DNA of 64,000 nucleotides, taken from contig CM075851.1 of assembly GCA_037975125.1 (NCBI GenBank), forward strand, positions 120,248,908-120,312,907, given 5' to 3'. This document shows, piece after piece, positions 1 to 15,011 of the stretch. The position numbers and the translations under genes were made by a program. Within the stretch, counting starts at the first letter, position 1. Each line of letters begins with the position of its first letter. The stretch is from Latrodectus hesperus. Its lineage: Eukaryota > Arthropoda > Arachnida > Araneae > Theridiidae. Under the pieces are notes generated by a model, which saw only the letters and a program-made list of their open reading frames with translations, did not search any database and was not told the DNA's origin.

Positions 1-119
1 TTTTATTGTCACTGTTTTTCTATATTAAACACTTAATTTGACCACAGCAATACTGTTAGGAAAAATGTTATTCGTATACGCGAAAATAAATTCTGACTTG
101 ACTCAAAACAATAATATTA

Positions 120-332
120 TTGGGTTGTTCGGAAAGTAATTTCGTTTTTCATGAAAATGAAAAACGTATAACGAATAGATATCGTATTGCATTGCATATT
201 GTCCATTCTAGTCCAATGACTTTTACCATCTTCCTGGTAGTAGCCCAATTTCACACATATAAAGTGGTTGGTTTTTACTAGCAAAAAGCTGAACCAGGTG
301 GGAAAAACGAAATTACTTTCCGAAAAACCCAA
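120..332. mobile_element. Mariner-type MITE with 30-bp terminal inverted repeats
   Basis: The two ends are 30-bp inverted repeats that differ at one base (left end starts TTGGGTTGTTCGGAAAGTAA, right end is its complement with TTT for TGT). A TA dinucleotide flanks each side (118-119 and 333-334), as expected for Tc1/mariner target-site duplication. The element is 213 bp and carries no transposase, so it is non-autonomous. The TTGGGTTG start resembles mellifera-type mariner ends (family knowledge). Subfamily assignment is inference. Confidence 0.85.
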
Positions 333-334
333 TA

Positions 335-3072
<2,738 letters not shown>

Positions 3073-3078
3073 TAATAC

Positions 3079-3192
3079 TGTCAGAAGTGGGATTCGAACC
3101 CACGCCCACATTCGTGGACCAGAACACTCAACCCTGCGACAGGGTAAGGAAATCCTTGAGTCTGGCGCCTTAGACCGCTCGGCCATCCTGAC
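3079..3192 (-). tRNA. tRNA-Leu(CAA) with an intron
   Basis: On the minus strand the gene starts GTCAGGATGGCCGAGCGGTC (acceptor 5' strand plus A box) and ends with the B-box arm GGTTCGAATCCC and TTCTGAC, followed by discriminator A. The 7-bp acceptor stem pairs with one G-U. The anticodon stem CCAGA/TCTGG encloses anticodon CAA followed by G37, and a roughly 30-nt intron sits between positions 37 and 38, as in tRNA-Leu(CAA) genes of many animals. The intron contains ACCCTG...CAGGGT, which can fold. The mature length of about 84 nt with a long variable arm fits a class II tRNA-Leu. An oligo-T tract follows immediately downstream. Confidence 0.93.
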
Positions 3193-4829
3193 ATGTCAAT
3201 GGGCTCATTAAAATGTTATATTAAAAAATTGTATATGTACTGATTTTTTATTTCTTTAATGAAATGAAATAAAAGATTATTTTAAGTTTTCGAGTAGGAA
3301 AATTTATTTATTAGTAAAAAAAATATATGCAAAAAATTTTCTAAACATTACTTTTTTACTAATTATATTTTGCTAGCTTTTCAGTTTCTCCAAAGATATT
3401 TCAGTTTACAATTCGTATTGATATTATTTTTATAAATCAAATTTTCAATTAAAGCGAAAAAGAAATACGGTTTTAAGAAAATCATCAAGATTATATTGGA
3501 AACAATAGATAATTTATTAAATTGAATTCGTGCGTGGGAATTCTATATCGACGCTGCCCTTTATTGAGAGTCAAATGCGGCTCCTATCAAAACGTGAGGA
3601 AATTTGCTTTGTGAATAGTGCGTGTAAATTTAAAACAAATTTTATAAATTTTAACCTTTTAACTTAAATTGTTTTCCACACCAGTAAATAATATTTGTCG
3701 ATTGATTTTGTTCCTTAAATATATTGTATTATAAAATAAAATTAAGTAAATTTTTTAATTCTTAATAACATATAAAAAAAGAAAAGTGGGGAAAATAGAA
3801 GGAAAAGAAAATATAATTTCTATCAAACAAAAAAATTGAGCAAGAATATTAAAAAGAAATTGAAAGAATTAAAAAACAATAAATTTTCAAAGGTAGATTG
3901 GAAAATTTGATTGATTGAAAATTGAATTTCAACATTTGCATATTTTGTGAACTATTAACTTGTGATATTAATGACAATAGATTTCCAATTTCTAAAATGC
4001 AATTAAAAATTACAAAAAAACACAATATTCAAATGTCTACATAAGTTTTCTTTTGGCCTGACATGCTCACATTGCCGTGTAAAAATATTCATTCAAAAAA
4101 ATAATCATGGAAGTTATATATGAAAAATAATAATCCGATGAAATTATTATATAATTTTACATTAATTATATAATTAATAAAAAGATTACACAATTTATAA
4201 TAATTTATACAATTAATTACATTATTTTACAAAATCTTAGCTATAATTTGAAGTAAAACATTAGACTTTCCATATTATAACAATCCTATTAAACAAACGC
4301 CATTGTTAAGAACATCTTTCTGTAAATATATATTAAATACATTTTCTACTTACAATAACAAAATTTGGAAGTTTTGAATTTTAAAACAAAATTTATATTA
4401 CACATCTATGTTTTTCTTTCCAGTCTTCGAAATTATTATAATTAATTTTAGAAGTATTAAAAAAAATTTTTTCAGAATCGGAGAAATATTGCTTAACATA
4501 TTATTAAAACAATATAGAAGTTAAAATAACAATTATGTCATAGAGCTGGAGTAGCGAACCAATGGTATAAGGTACAAAATTTTGCGCAAGCTACCGATCA
4601 AAAAATTTTGCGTTTTAATTAACAATTATTATTATACCTAATTATTCCAAATGTTTTAAGTCTTAAACTTCGCCAGAAATTTTTGGAGCCTAGTTAAAGT
4701 AAATAAAGAAAAAGAATATTCACAGTACGTAATTATCGTATTCATTTAGGCGTTCTTATTATAAAACATGTAGTTCACACGGATATTCAAAATCAAATTT
4801 TTCTACTTATAGAAACCTTATTCGTCATG
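3193..4829. other. AT-rich intergenic DNA with one less AT-rich patch
   Basis: No gene is visible. Around 3530-3600 the composition becomes more balanced (GTGCGTGGGAATTC and following bases), which may be the remnant of a mobile element. No homology is recognisable. Confidence 0.4.
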
Positions 4830-5790
4830 GTGGCGAGCAATCGGTGGGATGGAAACGGGGATGTCAGTTGCTGATGCTGTTAGACGCCTTAATGTATCTC
4901 GTAGTGTGGTTCATTCTCTGAAATCAATATCAAATCGAAGCTTCTGTGCCCAGAAGACGTGTTTCAGGCTAACATTGAACTACATAACCTGCAGAAGACG
5001 GTTTTATAGCTCTGTTAACCCAAAGAAGAAGCAATTTGTTACAAAAAATCCTGTAGCACATTAGGGCGAAGAAGAACGGTGCAAAGGCCTCTTCACCAGG
5101 TCTCTTCATACACCAGGTTTCTATGCAAGTTGCGTGTCACCCTCACGCAACTTGAAAGATAAGGACCACATAAACGAGACAAAACCAGGCAGCGGTATGA
5201 CCAGGCAGCGATGGCCTTCTATACTTTTTACAGACAAGTCCAGATTCACAAGGGAGAATATTCAGGTCTTATACTGATCTAGAGGAAACAAAACTCCGTA
5301 TATCATTAATCCATTACTGTGGAAAGACAGTTACCATGGTAATGGAATACTGTGATTTGGGCAGGAATCTCCCTAGGTAGTCACTCTACCTTCCAGGGAG
5401 GAATTATGACTGGTGTAAGATATCGGAATGATATCCTTGATCAGTATGCAAGTAAAATTGGCAATAATTTCATTCTAATGGATGATAACGCACGACCGAA
5501 TCTAGCTGTAGTTGCTTAGGAATATCTTGAGGATCTTGGTTTGGAGGGAATAGAATGGCCAACTCGATTTCCTGAGCTGAATCCAATAGAGCATCTGCGA
5601 GACTATCTTGGAAGACAGGTTGCTACTTTAATTTCTTTTCCAAGGTCTGTATGAGAGTTGGAAAATAGCTTACTCCGTATCTGGACTTCGCTACCCATTT
5701 CGGGAACCGACAACTTAATTGACAGAATGGAAAGTCAATGCTGTTGATGCATTCAAGGTAGGGAAGAGTATATCCATTATTGAAACTCCT
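4830..5790 (+). pseudogene. Dead Tc1-like transposase
   Basis: Fragments of a Tc1-family DDE transposase follow each other in order but in shifting frames. They are the helix-turn-helix DNA-binding start (METGMSVADAVRRLNVSRSV, near 4849), the first catalytic block FTDKSRF (near 5225-5250, usual E replaced by K), WAGISLG and GGIMTGVRYRNDILDQY (5355-5460), the second catalytic block ILMDDNARPN (5476-5506), the third block LNPIEHLRDYLGRQ (5578-5620), and the C-terminal SLPISGTDNLIDRMES. In-frame stops and frameshifts occur throughout, so no functional protein can be made. The inverted ends could not be located. Confidence 0.88.
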
Positions 5791-6649
5791 TTTTAATATG
5801 ATTCTGACATTTTTTATCCCATTAAGTTCTGATTTTTTTTTTTTTTTTTCGAGAATAGAAATTTTCAAAGAGATTTGCTTTTTGATGTAAATCATGCGTT
5901 TTCCTTATGTAAACTTCTAAGTTGCAAATCAATACATAACCTGTTTTGTGTACGTCATCCAAATTTTGTGTTTCTACATTCATTCATTTGCAAATTAAAC
6001 TAAAAAAAAAAGCAATTGTTCCTTTATTTTTGGAGGAGAGCGTATTTATGCCTGCGAATCATTTTGAGACAGAAACATTAAATACCATTCGGATGGTGAT
6101 TCCAGTTCATCATGCATTCTACTAAAAGGAATATTTTATAGCCCTAATATAAATTATTTATCATCTAATCTGCAACAGAAGTCACACTAACGCTCTACTT
6201 TAATACGAATTATACGTATACTATATTTTTTGTTAGTGAATAGTTTTGAGTTAGCATTTTATTATTTTTTCATTAATTACAAAATATATATATTATTTGT
6301 GACAGTCTCATTAAACATTTCTCCAGAAAAAAAATTGCACAGTACTATATATATTGTGCGCAATGTAAGGTTTGCCACCCCTATTAGAGTATTTAAAATC
6401 GATTTTATTTTCCGCTATTTGTGTAAAATATAACTATCCCATTAAAAATAAATAAATAGAATAAACACTAATTAGAAAATTTTAAAAAATTCAATTTTAA
6501 ATATATGTCTATGTAATGATAGTAATATATTATGTGTAAATTTTATGAAAAATAATTTTTTCTTAAAAATGTTAGCATTTAAAAAAATAAATAAAATCTA
6601 CCTTTATAATTCATACAGTTAATTTATTCGATGATCTCAGATTTTCAGA
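5791..6649. other. Intergenic DNA flanking the Tc1 relics
   Basis: AT-rich sequence with a poly-A stretch near 6002. No gene was recognised. Part of it may be the 3' untranslated end of the preceding Tc1 relic or the 5' end of the next, but no inverted repeat was found. Confidence 0.35.
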
Positions 6650-7355
6650 GGACAAATTGTATGAGCTTGACCAGCCGAACGTCACACCTTTTATGCGTTT
6701 CTAGAGGTATAGTGCCTGAATTATAATGACAACATACACACAACGGTAAGATAATTTCGCCAAAGCAAAATAGTTAATGGAAAGAGAAGCTCGGAGGAAG
6801 CTGATAGAGATTGAAAAGGATTGTCCACTAAGCAAACAACAAAGAAATGAACACAGAGCTTAATCTAGCACCTGGATTCTCAAGTGATCAGTTAGAAGAC
6901 GTCTTCATAAACAGAGCATATATGGCATAACAGCAATTTTCATGCCACTTGTCAGATGAAAATGTCAAACATTTCTACAGAAATGTTACTCACAAAACAG
7001 TGTCGATAGATGAATAAAAAAAGTAATATGGTTTGTATTTGGCACTTTTCTCTACAGCAGGATACATACACATCGAGGGCGTACGCGCAACTATCAAAAT
7101 GGAGGTGGATCTGTCATGATACGGTCAGCTTAGTTGTGGTTTTCCGTTGCACCAATCATAACCATGAATGGAAAGATCATTGAGGGAAAAGAATAGAGAA
7201 ATTTCAATTGATTAAGTCCATCCTATGATACAAACTTTATTTCTTGCAGGAAAACGAATTTCCAGGATGATAATGCTCTTATTCCTGCAACTAGACTTGA
7301 CTAGTCATGGTTGGAAAAACACAAGAGTGAAGATAGACTTTACTTTGGTCCACAG
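6650..7355 (+). pseudogene. Second dead Tc1-like transposase, left part (split by a BEL/Pao insertion)
   Basis: The plus strand encodes decayed blocks of a different Tc1 family: NGGGSVMI (near 7100), WFSVAPIITMNGKIIEG (7137-7190), FQDDNALIPATRLD (second catalytic aspartate, 7260-7303) and a frame leading to FGPQ (7343-7355). The first half (6650-7050) is barely recognisable. The block that should follow, DDLNII, reappears at 12711-12730 beyond the retrotransposon, so this gene was broken by that insertion. Stops and frameshifts are many. Confidence 0.75.
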
Positions 7356-7591
7356 TGTTGTGGAGAGTGACAACAGCAGGAGTTTTTGTCTCCTCTGATG
7401 CATACATAGTGCTTCGACGTCATAGCAGTCACTTAGAGATTAAGTGTTCTCTTTTGCTTTTTATTTTTTACTTGCTTCAGTTTTGGGTTTCTTTCTGTAT
7501 GTGTTGTTAATAAATTGTATTGTGCTACAATGGTTTGTATTAATTTCTTTATCGAGGTGAGAAACCCACTTTGGATTAAGTATTCTTCACA
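7356..7591 (+). repeat. 5' LTR of a BEL/Pao retrotransposon
   Basis: The 236-bp sequence begins TGTTGTGGAGAG and ends TATTCTTCACA. It is clearly similar to 12503-12706 over its length (shared blocks include GTTAATAAA, TTGTATT, TTAATTTCTTTATCGA and TTTGGATTAAGTATTC). It carries an AATAAA-type signal. It is about 32 bp longer than the 3' copy, so both copies have drifted or carry indels. The 4 bp before it are ACAG. Confidence 0.9.
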
Positions 7592-8149
7592 TTTCTGGCA
7601 TCTCTGCTGACATGTATGTTATTTTTTTAACATAATTTAACTCACCGATAATTAAGTGCTTTTGTTTTAATTTCCATTATTAAGAATGAATTTTGACAAC
7701 ATCAAACAAGAACGAAAAGCATTACGTTCTGCTTTTACGAAAATCGTTAATAAACTTGACAATCTATTAAAATCAATGCACAAAGGTAATGAAAAATAGA
7801 AATCTGCTTTGAACAACTCATAGAAAAATAAGAGACATTACGCGCGATCGATAAATAAGAAATATTTTGAACTCTTTCAAAATAAGGGTTGATCGAAAAG
7901 CATAAGCAGACCTCGAAAAGAAGTACGAAATGACACAAGAATATTATGACAAATTTTCCGAATATAAGTTAAGTTAAGCAAGTTTGTGAAGAAACTAAAT
8001 GACAACAGAGAAATTGCTGCTTCGCCAGAAGTGAACAGTGCTACTTCAACGGTCGCTGCTCCGGTCATTCCATCTACGAAACAGAAACTACCTGAAATAT
8101 AACTCATATAGTTTGATAGATATCCAAGAAACGGTTGAGCTTTTAGAAT

Positions 8150-8960
8150 AGATTTAGTAAGATACATGTGAAGATTCCAAAATTGACACCAGGGACAAGT
8201 TTCACTACTTGCTTCAATCCACCAATCCAGATTTTATTCCGAGGCAAATAATAAAAAGTTTACCAGCCACTGAAGCCAACAATAAGAAAGCTGTAGACTA
8301 CCTACAAGACCGATTTGAAAAAAAAATTCTCATACAAATTTACGATCGAGAATTACTAAAGTTATTCATTAATGACAAATCAAGTATTATTTAATAACAC
8401 TTTAATATAAGTTGCAAACGCAACTTCGCGCGCTTGAGTCTTTAGGGCTCACAAAGGATAACTTTGCTCACATATTGTGTCCACAGGTAGAATCTGCTTT
8501 TCTAACCAATTTGATAAAAATTTGGGAGAGACAGAGAAACATGACCCCTGATGATTCAGGTAAGAGTGATTTGGATTTATTAATTGATTTTATTAAAACT
8601 GAAGTTGATGCAGAATTTAGAATTAAAAATGACACATGATGTTTGTGTTCTGAAAAAGTAAATGTCAAAAAGAATAAGTTTAATGAATCTATATTGTTCC
8701 TACTGTATGTGAATTATTAAGTATGAATAATAATAATTATAGTACTAAGTTTAAAAAGTATGCATGCATTTTTTGCGATAAGTCATCTCATTTGTCTGAA
8801 AATTGTAATGATGCATTTGGTGTGAATCTTAAATGTAAGAAGAATATTGTAAAAAAGAAGAATGCTTGTTTTGTTTGTTAAAAAAAGTCATATAAGTAAA
8901 CAATGCAGATCTGGCCATAAGTGTCCTTGATGTAAAAATCGCCATTTTATTAATTTATGC
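8150..8960 (+). pseudogene. BEL/Pao gag remnant (DUF1759-type core plus zinc knuckles)
   Basis: Reading roughly in order: FHYLLQSTNPDF, PRQIIKSLPATEANNKKAVD, YLQDRFEKKILIQIYDRELL (8200-8394), then after a stop TQLRALESLGLTKDNFAHIL (8412-8480) and SDLDLLIDFIKTEVDAEFRI (8560-8630). These match the BEL/Pao gag domain pattern. A CCHC knuckle, CIFCDKSSHLSENC, lies near 8770-8810, and a degenerate second set of cysteines follows. Gag packages the RNA; here several stops and frameshifts abolish it. Confidence 0.8.
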
Positions 8961-8989
8961 CCAAATTTACCATCTCATAAAGCAGATGA

Positions 8990-11900
8990 TAAATCAGTCG
9001 TAGAACAATGTGAAAACAAAACAAGCACTCGTTATAGTTACATAACATTTACAGATGTTTTGCTTCAAAGAAAAAATTATTAGAGCTATATATGATAGTG
9101 GTTCTATGAAATCTTATATATCTGAGATTATTGTTAAGAGTATGAATTTTAAATTGGTAAAACTAAAACTTAACAATCTTTATTTGGAGGTATTGAGATT
9201 CCTGAAAAGGTATTATTTAATTGAATTAAGTGATATTGAATGCAATTACAAATGTAAAATAGGAGTTCTGAGTTCTTAGTCAGAAACAAATTTGTTCTGA
9301 AATTAAACAAATTTCATGTAGTTCATGGTTAGATGAGCTCAAGTCGCAAAGAATCAAAATAAACGATTTAGAAAAAATAAATTTAATGTGGTGATAAGGA
9401 AATTAAATTGTTAATTGAGGCAGATATTGCTGGTTAACTGTTGATTAGTGAAATTATTAATTAGAAGTCAGGAATAGCAGTTAATACTAGGCATGGCAGG
9501 ACCATTATGGGAAAATTTGATTCTGACTCTGAATTATATTCTAAAAGTTCAGCTTCTCTTATTGTTTCATCTCTACTTGTAAATGATAGATTTATTGGTG
9601 AACTTTGAAAGTTGGATGCTTTGGGAATAACTGAACCCTCTTTAGAAAAAAGTAAACCTCAGTTAAAAGAGGATACTCAGGAAATGTTTTGAAGAGACTC
9701 TTACTCTATAAATCATGATGATAGATATGAGGTCATGTTACCTTGGGTACTTGAAAGCTCTCTTTTATCTAATAAGATGAGCGCAGATAAATGTATTTTA
9801 AGCACAAAAAGAAAATTAATGACTTCAGGAAATTTTGAAGAAAATTGTAGTATTTTTAAGGATTGGTTGAATCTGGGAATTATTGAAAGGGTTTTTAGTG
9901 AAAAAGTAAGAGGAGTTCATTATTTACCCCATCGTGCTGTAATAAAAGAGAGCAGCACTACGAGTGTTAGACCAGTATTTAACGCGAGTAGCCACCCACC
10001 CGATTCTTTGTCGTTGAACGATTGTTTCTCCTTAGGACCAAATTTAATTGAACTGCTTCAATTCTTAATTGATTATGTAAGAGTTACGTTGGCATCACAT
10101 CAGATATTGAGAAAGCTTTCTTGCAAATCGTTATAAGAGAAAATGATAGGGATTTTTTTACGGTTTTTGTGGTTCGGTAATGAAAATGGAGGAACATCTG
10201 GTGGAATATCGCCATCGAAGAGTGGTATTTAGTTTAACTTGTAGCCTTTAATTATTGGCTGCTACTTTAAAGTATCATTTAAACAAGGTTCCGGAAAACT
10301 TAAAGCACACTGCAGAAATTTTAAAAACAGCATTTTACGTGGATAACTGTTTAACGAGTCTCAATTCTGAGATAGAATTAAAAAGTTTCTTGGAATCTAA
10401 AATAATTATGGCTTTTGGTTCCTTTAATCTAAGACGTTGGAATTCTAATATAAGCAGTGATTTGTTTGAAAATAGTTCTTCAATTTAAGATAATGCTTAC
10501 GTTTTAAGTCTTTTATGGCATAGAAATAAATATGTTTTTGCTGTAGCTAATCCCAACATTTTGACATAATAGATTATAATGTGCCGGTAATGTTGATTCC
10601 AAAATTAATTCTACAAGAAAATGGAATTTAAAGCTTAAGAGGGATGATAACCTTCCGCATGATATGACTAAAATACATAAATCTTGGCATCAAAAATTGC
10701 ATTTGCTTGCAGAAATAAGTATTCCCAGATGGTTTGGAATCCAATTAGTTGATAAATCAATAAGTTTACATTTGTTTTGTGACGGAAGTCAAAATTATTA
10801 TACAAGTTCAATTTAACAGCGAAGTCAAAATTAGGTTAGTTAATGCAAGATATAGAGTAGCTCCCTTGAAGCCCATGACGATTCCTCGCCTTGAGCTTTT
10901 AGCATGATGTATAAGTGCTCGGCTGTTATCGCCCGTAATTAAAGATCTTAATCTTGATATATATTGGTGGACAGATTCAACAACAGCTTTATGTTGGATT
11001 CAACATACTCAAAATTGGAGAATTTTTTGTACACAATCGTTTTATAGAAATTCGTTCTTTGACTTCACCTAATCAATGGCATCACATTTCAGGTACTCTC
11101 AATCCTGCCTATTTGTTATCTAGTGGTTGTTCCGCTGAACAGTTAGTCGGAAAAAAATGGTGTGAGAAACTTAATTGGTTACTGGAAAATAAAGAGAATT
11201 GGCCTAAATCAAACAATAAACCAAATGAAGAATTAGTGAATTCAAAAAATAGATTTTCACGGGAAATGATAATGACATTAAAAGATTTTATAGCTATTTT
11301 TCTTCTTTTAAGAAAATTGTAAGGATGATAGCATGGATTTTTAGGTTTTATAATAACGCCAGAAAAGTTGATAGAAATCTCTCTAAGGACTTAACAATAC
11401 TAGAAATTGAAAAGGGAGAAATTAGTTTAATGCTGATAGTTCAAAAAGAATCTTTTATGAGTGAAACGTATGATAAATTAAAACTTAACTTAGACCAATA
11501 GTAAATTCTTATGGTCTCATAAAAGCTAAATCAAATGTTGCCTTTAGAGATGTGATAAATATAATTTTAAGTATCCTATTATATAAACTTCTGATCATTG
11601 TGTTGTAAAACTATTGATGCGTACTCATAATGATTTGTTACATGCAGAAACTACTATATTAATCTCATTTAAGAAACACTGAATTTTGAAATCCCGTAAG
11701 ACAATAAGAAATTGTATAAATAAATGTGTAAAATGTCAGAGATTCAAGGCTAAGAAATGTGAGACAATCCCAGGTATTTTACCAAATGATAGGTTGCGCG
11801 TTTTTGAAATTGTGGGATGTGATCTTACTGGATCATTGTATTTGAAAGATGGTAGAAAATCGCATATTGTATTATAGACATGCGTGGTACATCGGGCTGT

Positions 11901-12305
11901 CTACCAGGAACTCATCACATTGTTAAGCACTGAATGTTATATTCAGTCTTTAAGACGTTTTATTGCGCGTCGAGGACGTCCTTCAACCATCTATTCAGAT
12001 AACGGAAAGAATTTTATAGGGGCCGACAAGATTCTGCAAACTATTGAATGGGATTGTGTCCGTTTCAGGAACTATAAAGATAGACCATTTAGTATTGAAG
12101 ATGGTTCTTGTAGATGAATAAAAAACGTTCCTTTTGGGATTTAGTAAAAATAACTTCAGGTCGTGATGGTCAGATAACACTAGCTGTCATTAAAAACCAA
12201 AAATTCGGAATTTTTAAGATCTATCCAACGACTTGATAGGTTGGAAACTGAAAATGCAGTGTCTGATAGAAATGATGAACCGCTACCAGTAGTGGTCGAA
12301 CTGTG
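8990..12305 (+). pseudogene. BEL/Pao pol remnant: protease, RT, RNase H, integrase
   Basis: Protease: the aspartic motif region IRAIYDSGSMKSYIS lies at 9070-9120. Reverse transcriptase: HYLPHRAVIKESS and TSVRPVFNASS (9920-9995), then LNDCFSLGPNLIELL. The catalytic YVDD box appears as FYVDN near 10333-10350. RNase H: MTIPRLELLA (10878-10905) and WWTDSTTALCWIQH (10966-11010). Integrase: zinc-binding HNDLLHAE (11630) paired with CVKCQRFKAK (11724), the first catalytic aspartate in VGCDLTGSLYLKDGR (11810-11855), the second in TIYSDNGKNFIGA (11988-12025). The reading frame ends PLPVVVEL near 12303. At least a dozen frame breaks make it non-functional. Confidence 0.85.
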
Positions 12306-12502
12306 AAACCAGCTAATAATTTTTAAGGACTTTTAATTGTTCAGTTAGCTCATTTTCACTTCCTAATTTCCTGTATCATTACTTTTATTTAGTTCAAATT
12401 CATTGATTTTTATGAAAGTAATACTATATTTGTATTTCCTTTATATTAGTAAACTTTTTGTTTTGAGTGTTAAGCCTAAAACACACTAAAAAGGTGGGAG
12501 AA

Positions 12503-12706
12503 TGTCGCGGAGAGCGGCAACAGAAGTTTTCGTCTCTTCATACGCATGCGTAATGTATCGGCGTCACAACAGTGTTCTCTTTTCCTTTTTATTTCTGTTT
12601 TGGATGTCTTTCTGTATGTTTTGTTAATAAACTGTATTGCGCTACAATGGTTAGTATTAATTTCTTTATCGATGAGAAACCCCCTTTGGATTAAGTATTC
12701 TCCACA
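12503..12706 (+). repeat. 3' LTR of the BEL/Pao retrotransposon
   Basis: A 204-bp sequence from TGTCGCGGAGAG to TATTCTCCACA, homologous to the 5' LTR at 7356-7591. Compared with that copy it lacks blocks around the middle. The Tc1 transposase reading resumes about 4 bp after its end. Confidence 0.9.
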
Positions 12707-12740
12707 GCAGTGATGATCTCAATATAATTTAACAGGTGTG
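12707..12740 (+). pseudogene. Right-hand stub of the split Tc1 transposase
   Basis: Just after the 3' LTR the bases GTGATGATCTCAATATAATT can be read as the DDLNII block that follows WPxQS in Tc1 transposases. This is the expected continuation of the FGPQ reading that stops at 7355. Beyond about 12740 the similarity is lost. Confidence 0.65.
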
Positions 12741-14780
12741 ATCTGTTTTAAGGCATTGCATATAGAACCTATATTCTCTACTAGGAACACTCCCATAATG
12801 AAAATTTTTAAAATATTCCTCTAACACACTATATTCAGGACTTGTAATTTAATTTTTAGTTAACATTAAATAGTTATAGTTTGAAAATTAAATAATTTTT
12901 TTATACAGCATTATTTCAGAAAGTATTTTTGCATTAAAATCCATTTCTTCAGATATTTAATGGATAGTACACTTTCTCCATACTGATTTCACAAAGAGGA
13001 CATGTTTTTGTGGAAACTTTTCTGTGGATACCAAACATTTTGCATGATAATAATTTATATTTATAGTACAACACTACCGCTGAACAAATTAGAATAGAAT
13101 TTTGATTCTATTGAAACTTTGAGATATCAGTTACATAAACTTTTGAGTCACTCATAATTCCCTTAATTTTGACTTACATTAAAATAATAAATGAACCTTA
13201 CAAAAAATTGAGTAAGACATTGAAAATTATGATTGTAAAATGACATTTTCACTTGTAACTTAAGATATACATTAACTTAGTAAAAAATTTGAACATAAAA
13301 TTGACTTAGCAGTAATACAATCGTCAAAGGTATAATTCTACGATATGAAGAAAGTCTGATTTCTCTTGGAAATAAAAAACAGCAGATGTATAGTATTTAC
13401 TCATTTCTCATTTAATTTAACATAATACAACAAATTTGCTGCTCAACTTGGTGGGTTATAAATTTGCTTGTCATAAAAAAAAAACGAAATTTATTTATAC
13501 TATTATTTATTAAAATAAAACTTTAAATTTGAATCAATTTTAGAAATACTGATTAAATTTTGTAAGTAGAATAGTACTTTTCTACATTTTTAATAATTAA
13601 AAATTATTCCAATGCATAACACAAACCAAGTGAAAAATAATATTAATTACTTTGAAAATATACTAGGCTCATAATTTTGGAAAGCATCTGAATAGTTATT
13701 TAAAGTAATAATTACATCATAAATATGCAATATATTTATTCCAAAATTTATTGTAATGACATTGCTGCAATGACAAAAATATATTATACAAGCAATAAAG
13801 CTATCATAATAAAGCTCAAAATTTTAACATTAAATTCATGAATGTACAAAATTCTTCGTAAGGTACATTATGAAAGAGATACACAATGATTGTTGTCCTC
13901 CAAACACAACAATTTTAAAAACTAATATATTGAACTACATTAAAAATTCAGTGTAACTATGATATGTTGAGATTTTAATAGAAATAGATTTAAATTGTAA
14001 CAATCTATTAATGAATAACTGAAACACTTGGTCCCAAGAGATTAAAACATAAAAAAAATTTACCAATATTTTTACAAAAAATAAATAAGAAATCAATTAT
14101 CGAAATTTAGTTTTTTTCATGTAACACAATGGGGAAAACTACTAAAAACATCATTAACATGAAATTTGTTCACACATATAATCCTTTACTTCAAACATTT
14201 AAATATTAAAATCTAAATATTGCAAACATGTTTTTTTTTTATTAAATCACACTGATTCTAGGAACATTCAATGTTGACAGAAACATACCATTAGTCTCAA
14301 TATAGAAAAACAAATTAAATGGTCTAAGAATGGTATACCTTCGAACATATATTTTATTAGCAAGTTAATTGTTCACTAGCAATAGAACATCATTTATACA
14401 GGCCATGTTTTAGATGGAAAGACCTACATACAAACTGAAAAGACATTAAAAATTAGTATGTACATAATACTACAATGCTGGATGGATAAAAATCACAAGT
14501 TACATAACAATCTCGATTTTATATATGCAATTGCCAATTCAACAATATTTCAAATACAAAAATTATTACCTAAGAAAATTTACAACAGTATAAAACAGCA
14601 GCATTATAAGAACAAAAATTTAAAGCAAATCGAAATATACGACCAAAAATGATCACACATTAAAATACTCATAAAATTAAAAATTCAAGAAAGTAAAAAA
14701 AAAAACTGTAACTTGGGAAATTAATTTACATAAAATTTATTTGAAAATTATTGTGTGAAGCACAACAATATTAATGTGAG
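12741..14780. other. Intergenic DNA downstream of RanBP1
   Basis: AT-rich sequence without a recognised gene or transposon. The right-hand part could be a longer RanBP1 3' untranslated region if a distal polyadenylation site is used, but nothing in the sequence decides this. Confidence 0.4.
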
Positions 14781-14786
14781 TTTATT
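14781..14786 (-). promoter_or_regulatory. Candidate polyadenylation signal of RanBP1
   Basis: On the minus strand AATAAA occurs about 230 nt after the RanBP1 stop codon, within GAAAAAATAAACTCAC. It is the first canonical hexamer I noticed downstream. In such AT-rich DNA chance matches are frequent. Confidence 0.45.
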
Positions 14787-15011
14787 TTTTCTTCAAAATG
14801 CATTTTCTACAATAATTTTGATTGATTTAAAGACTTAGCAGCACAAAAAACTTTAAAATGTAACTTCTCAACAAACATTAATATCACATTAATGAAACCT
14901 GAATTATTCAGGTTAAAAGAGCAATGTGGATGCTATATTTAAAGATTCCATGGTGATGGGACAGAAGATTTCGGTTTCATTAAGAATGAAAAGTGATAAA
15001 CATTTAGCATT

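Larger units (their letters stand above)
7356..12706 (+). mobile_element. Decayed BEL/Pao LTR retrotransposon (about 5.35 kb)
   Basis: The element has two LTRs, a gag region with the DUF1759-type core and zinc knuckles, then protease, reverse transcriptase, RNase H and integrase, in the BEL/Pao order. All frames are interrupted by stops or shifts. A purine-rich tract (12487-12502, ending GGTGGGAGAA) precedes the 3' LTR and fits a polypurine tract. The near-matching tetranucleotides ACAG (7352-7355) and GCAG (12707-12710) flank it as a probable 4-bp target duplication with one later change. It lies inside a Tc1 transposase relic, so it is younger than that element. Confidence 0.88.
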
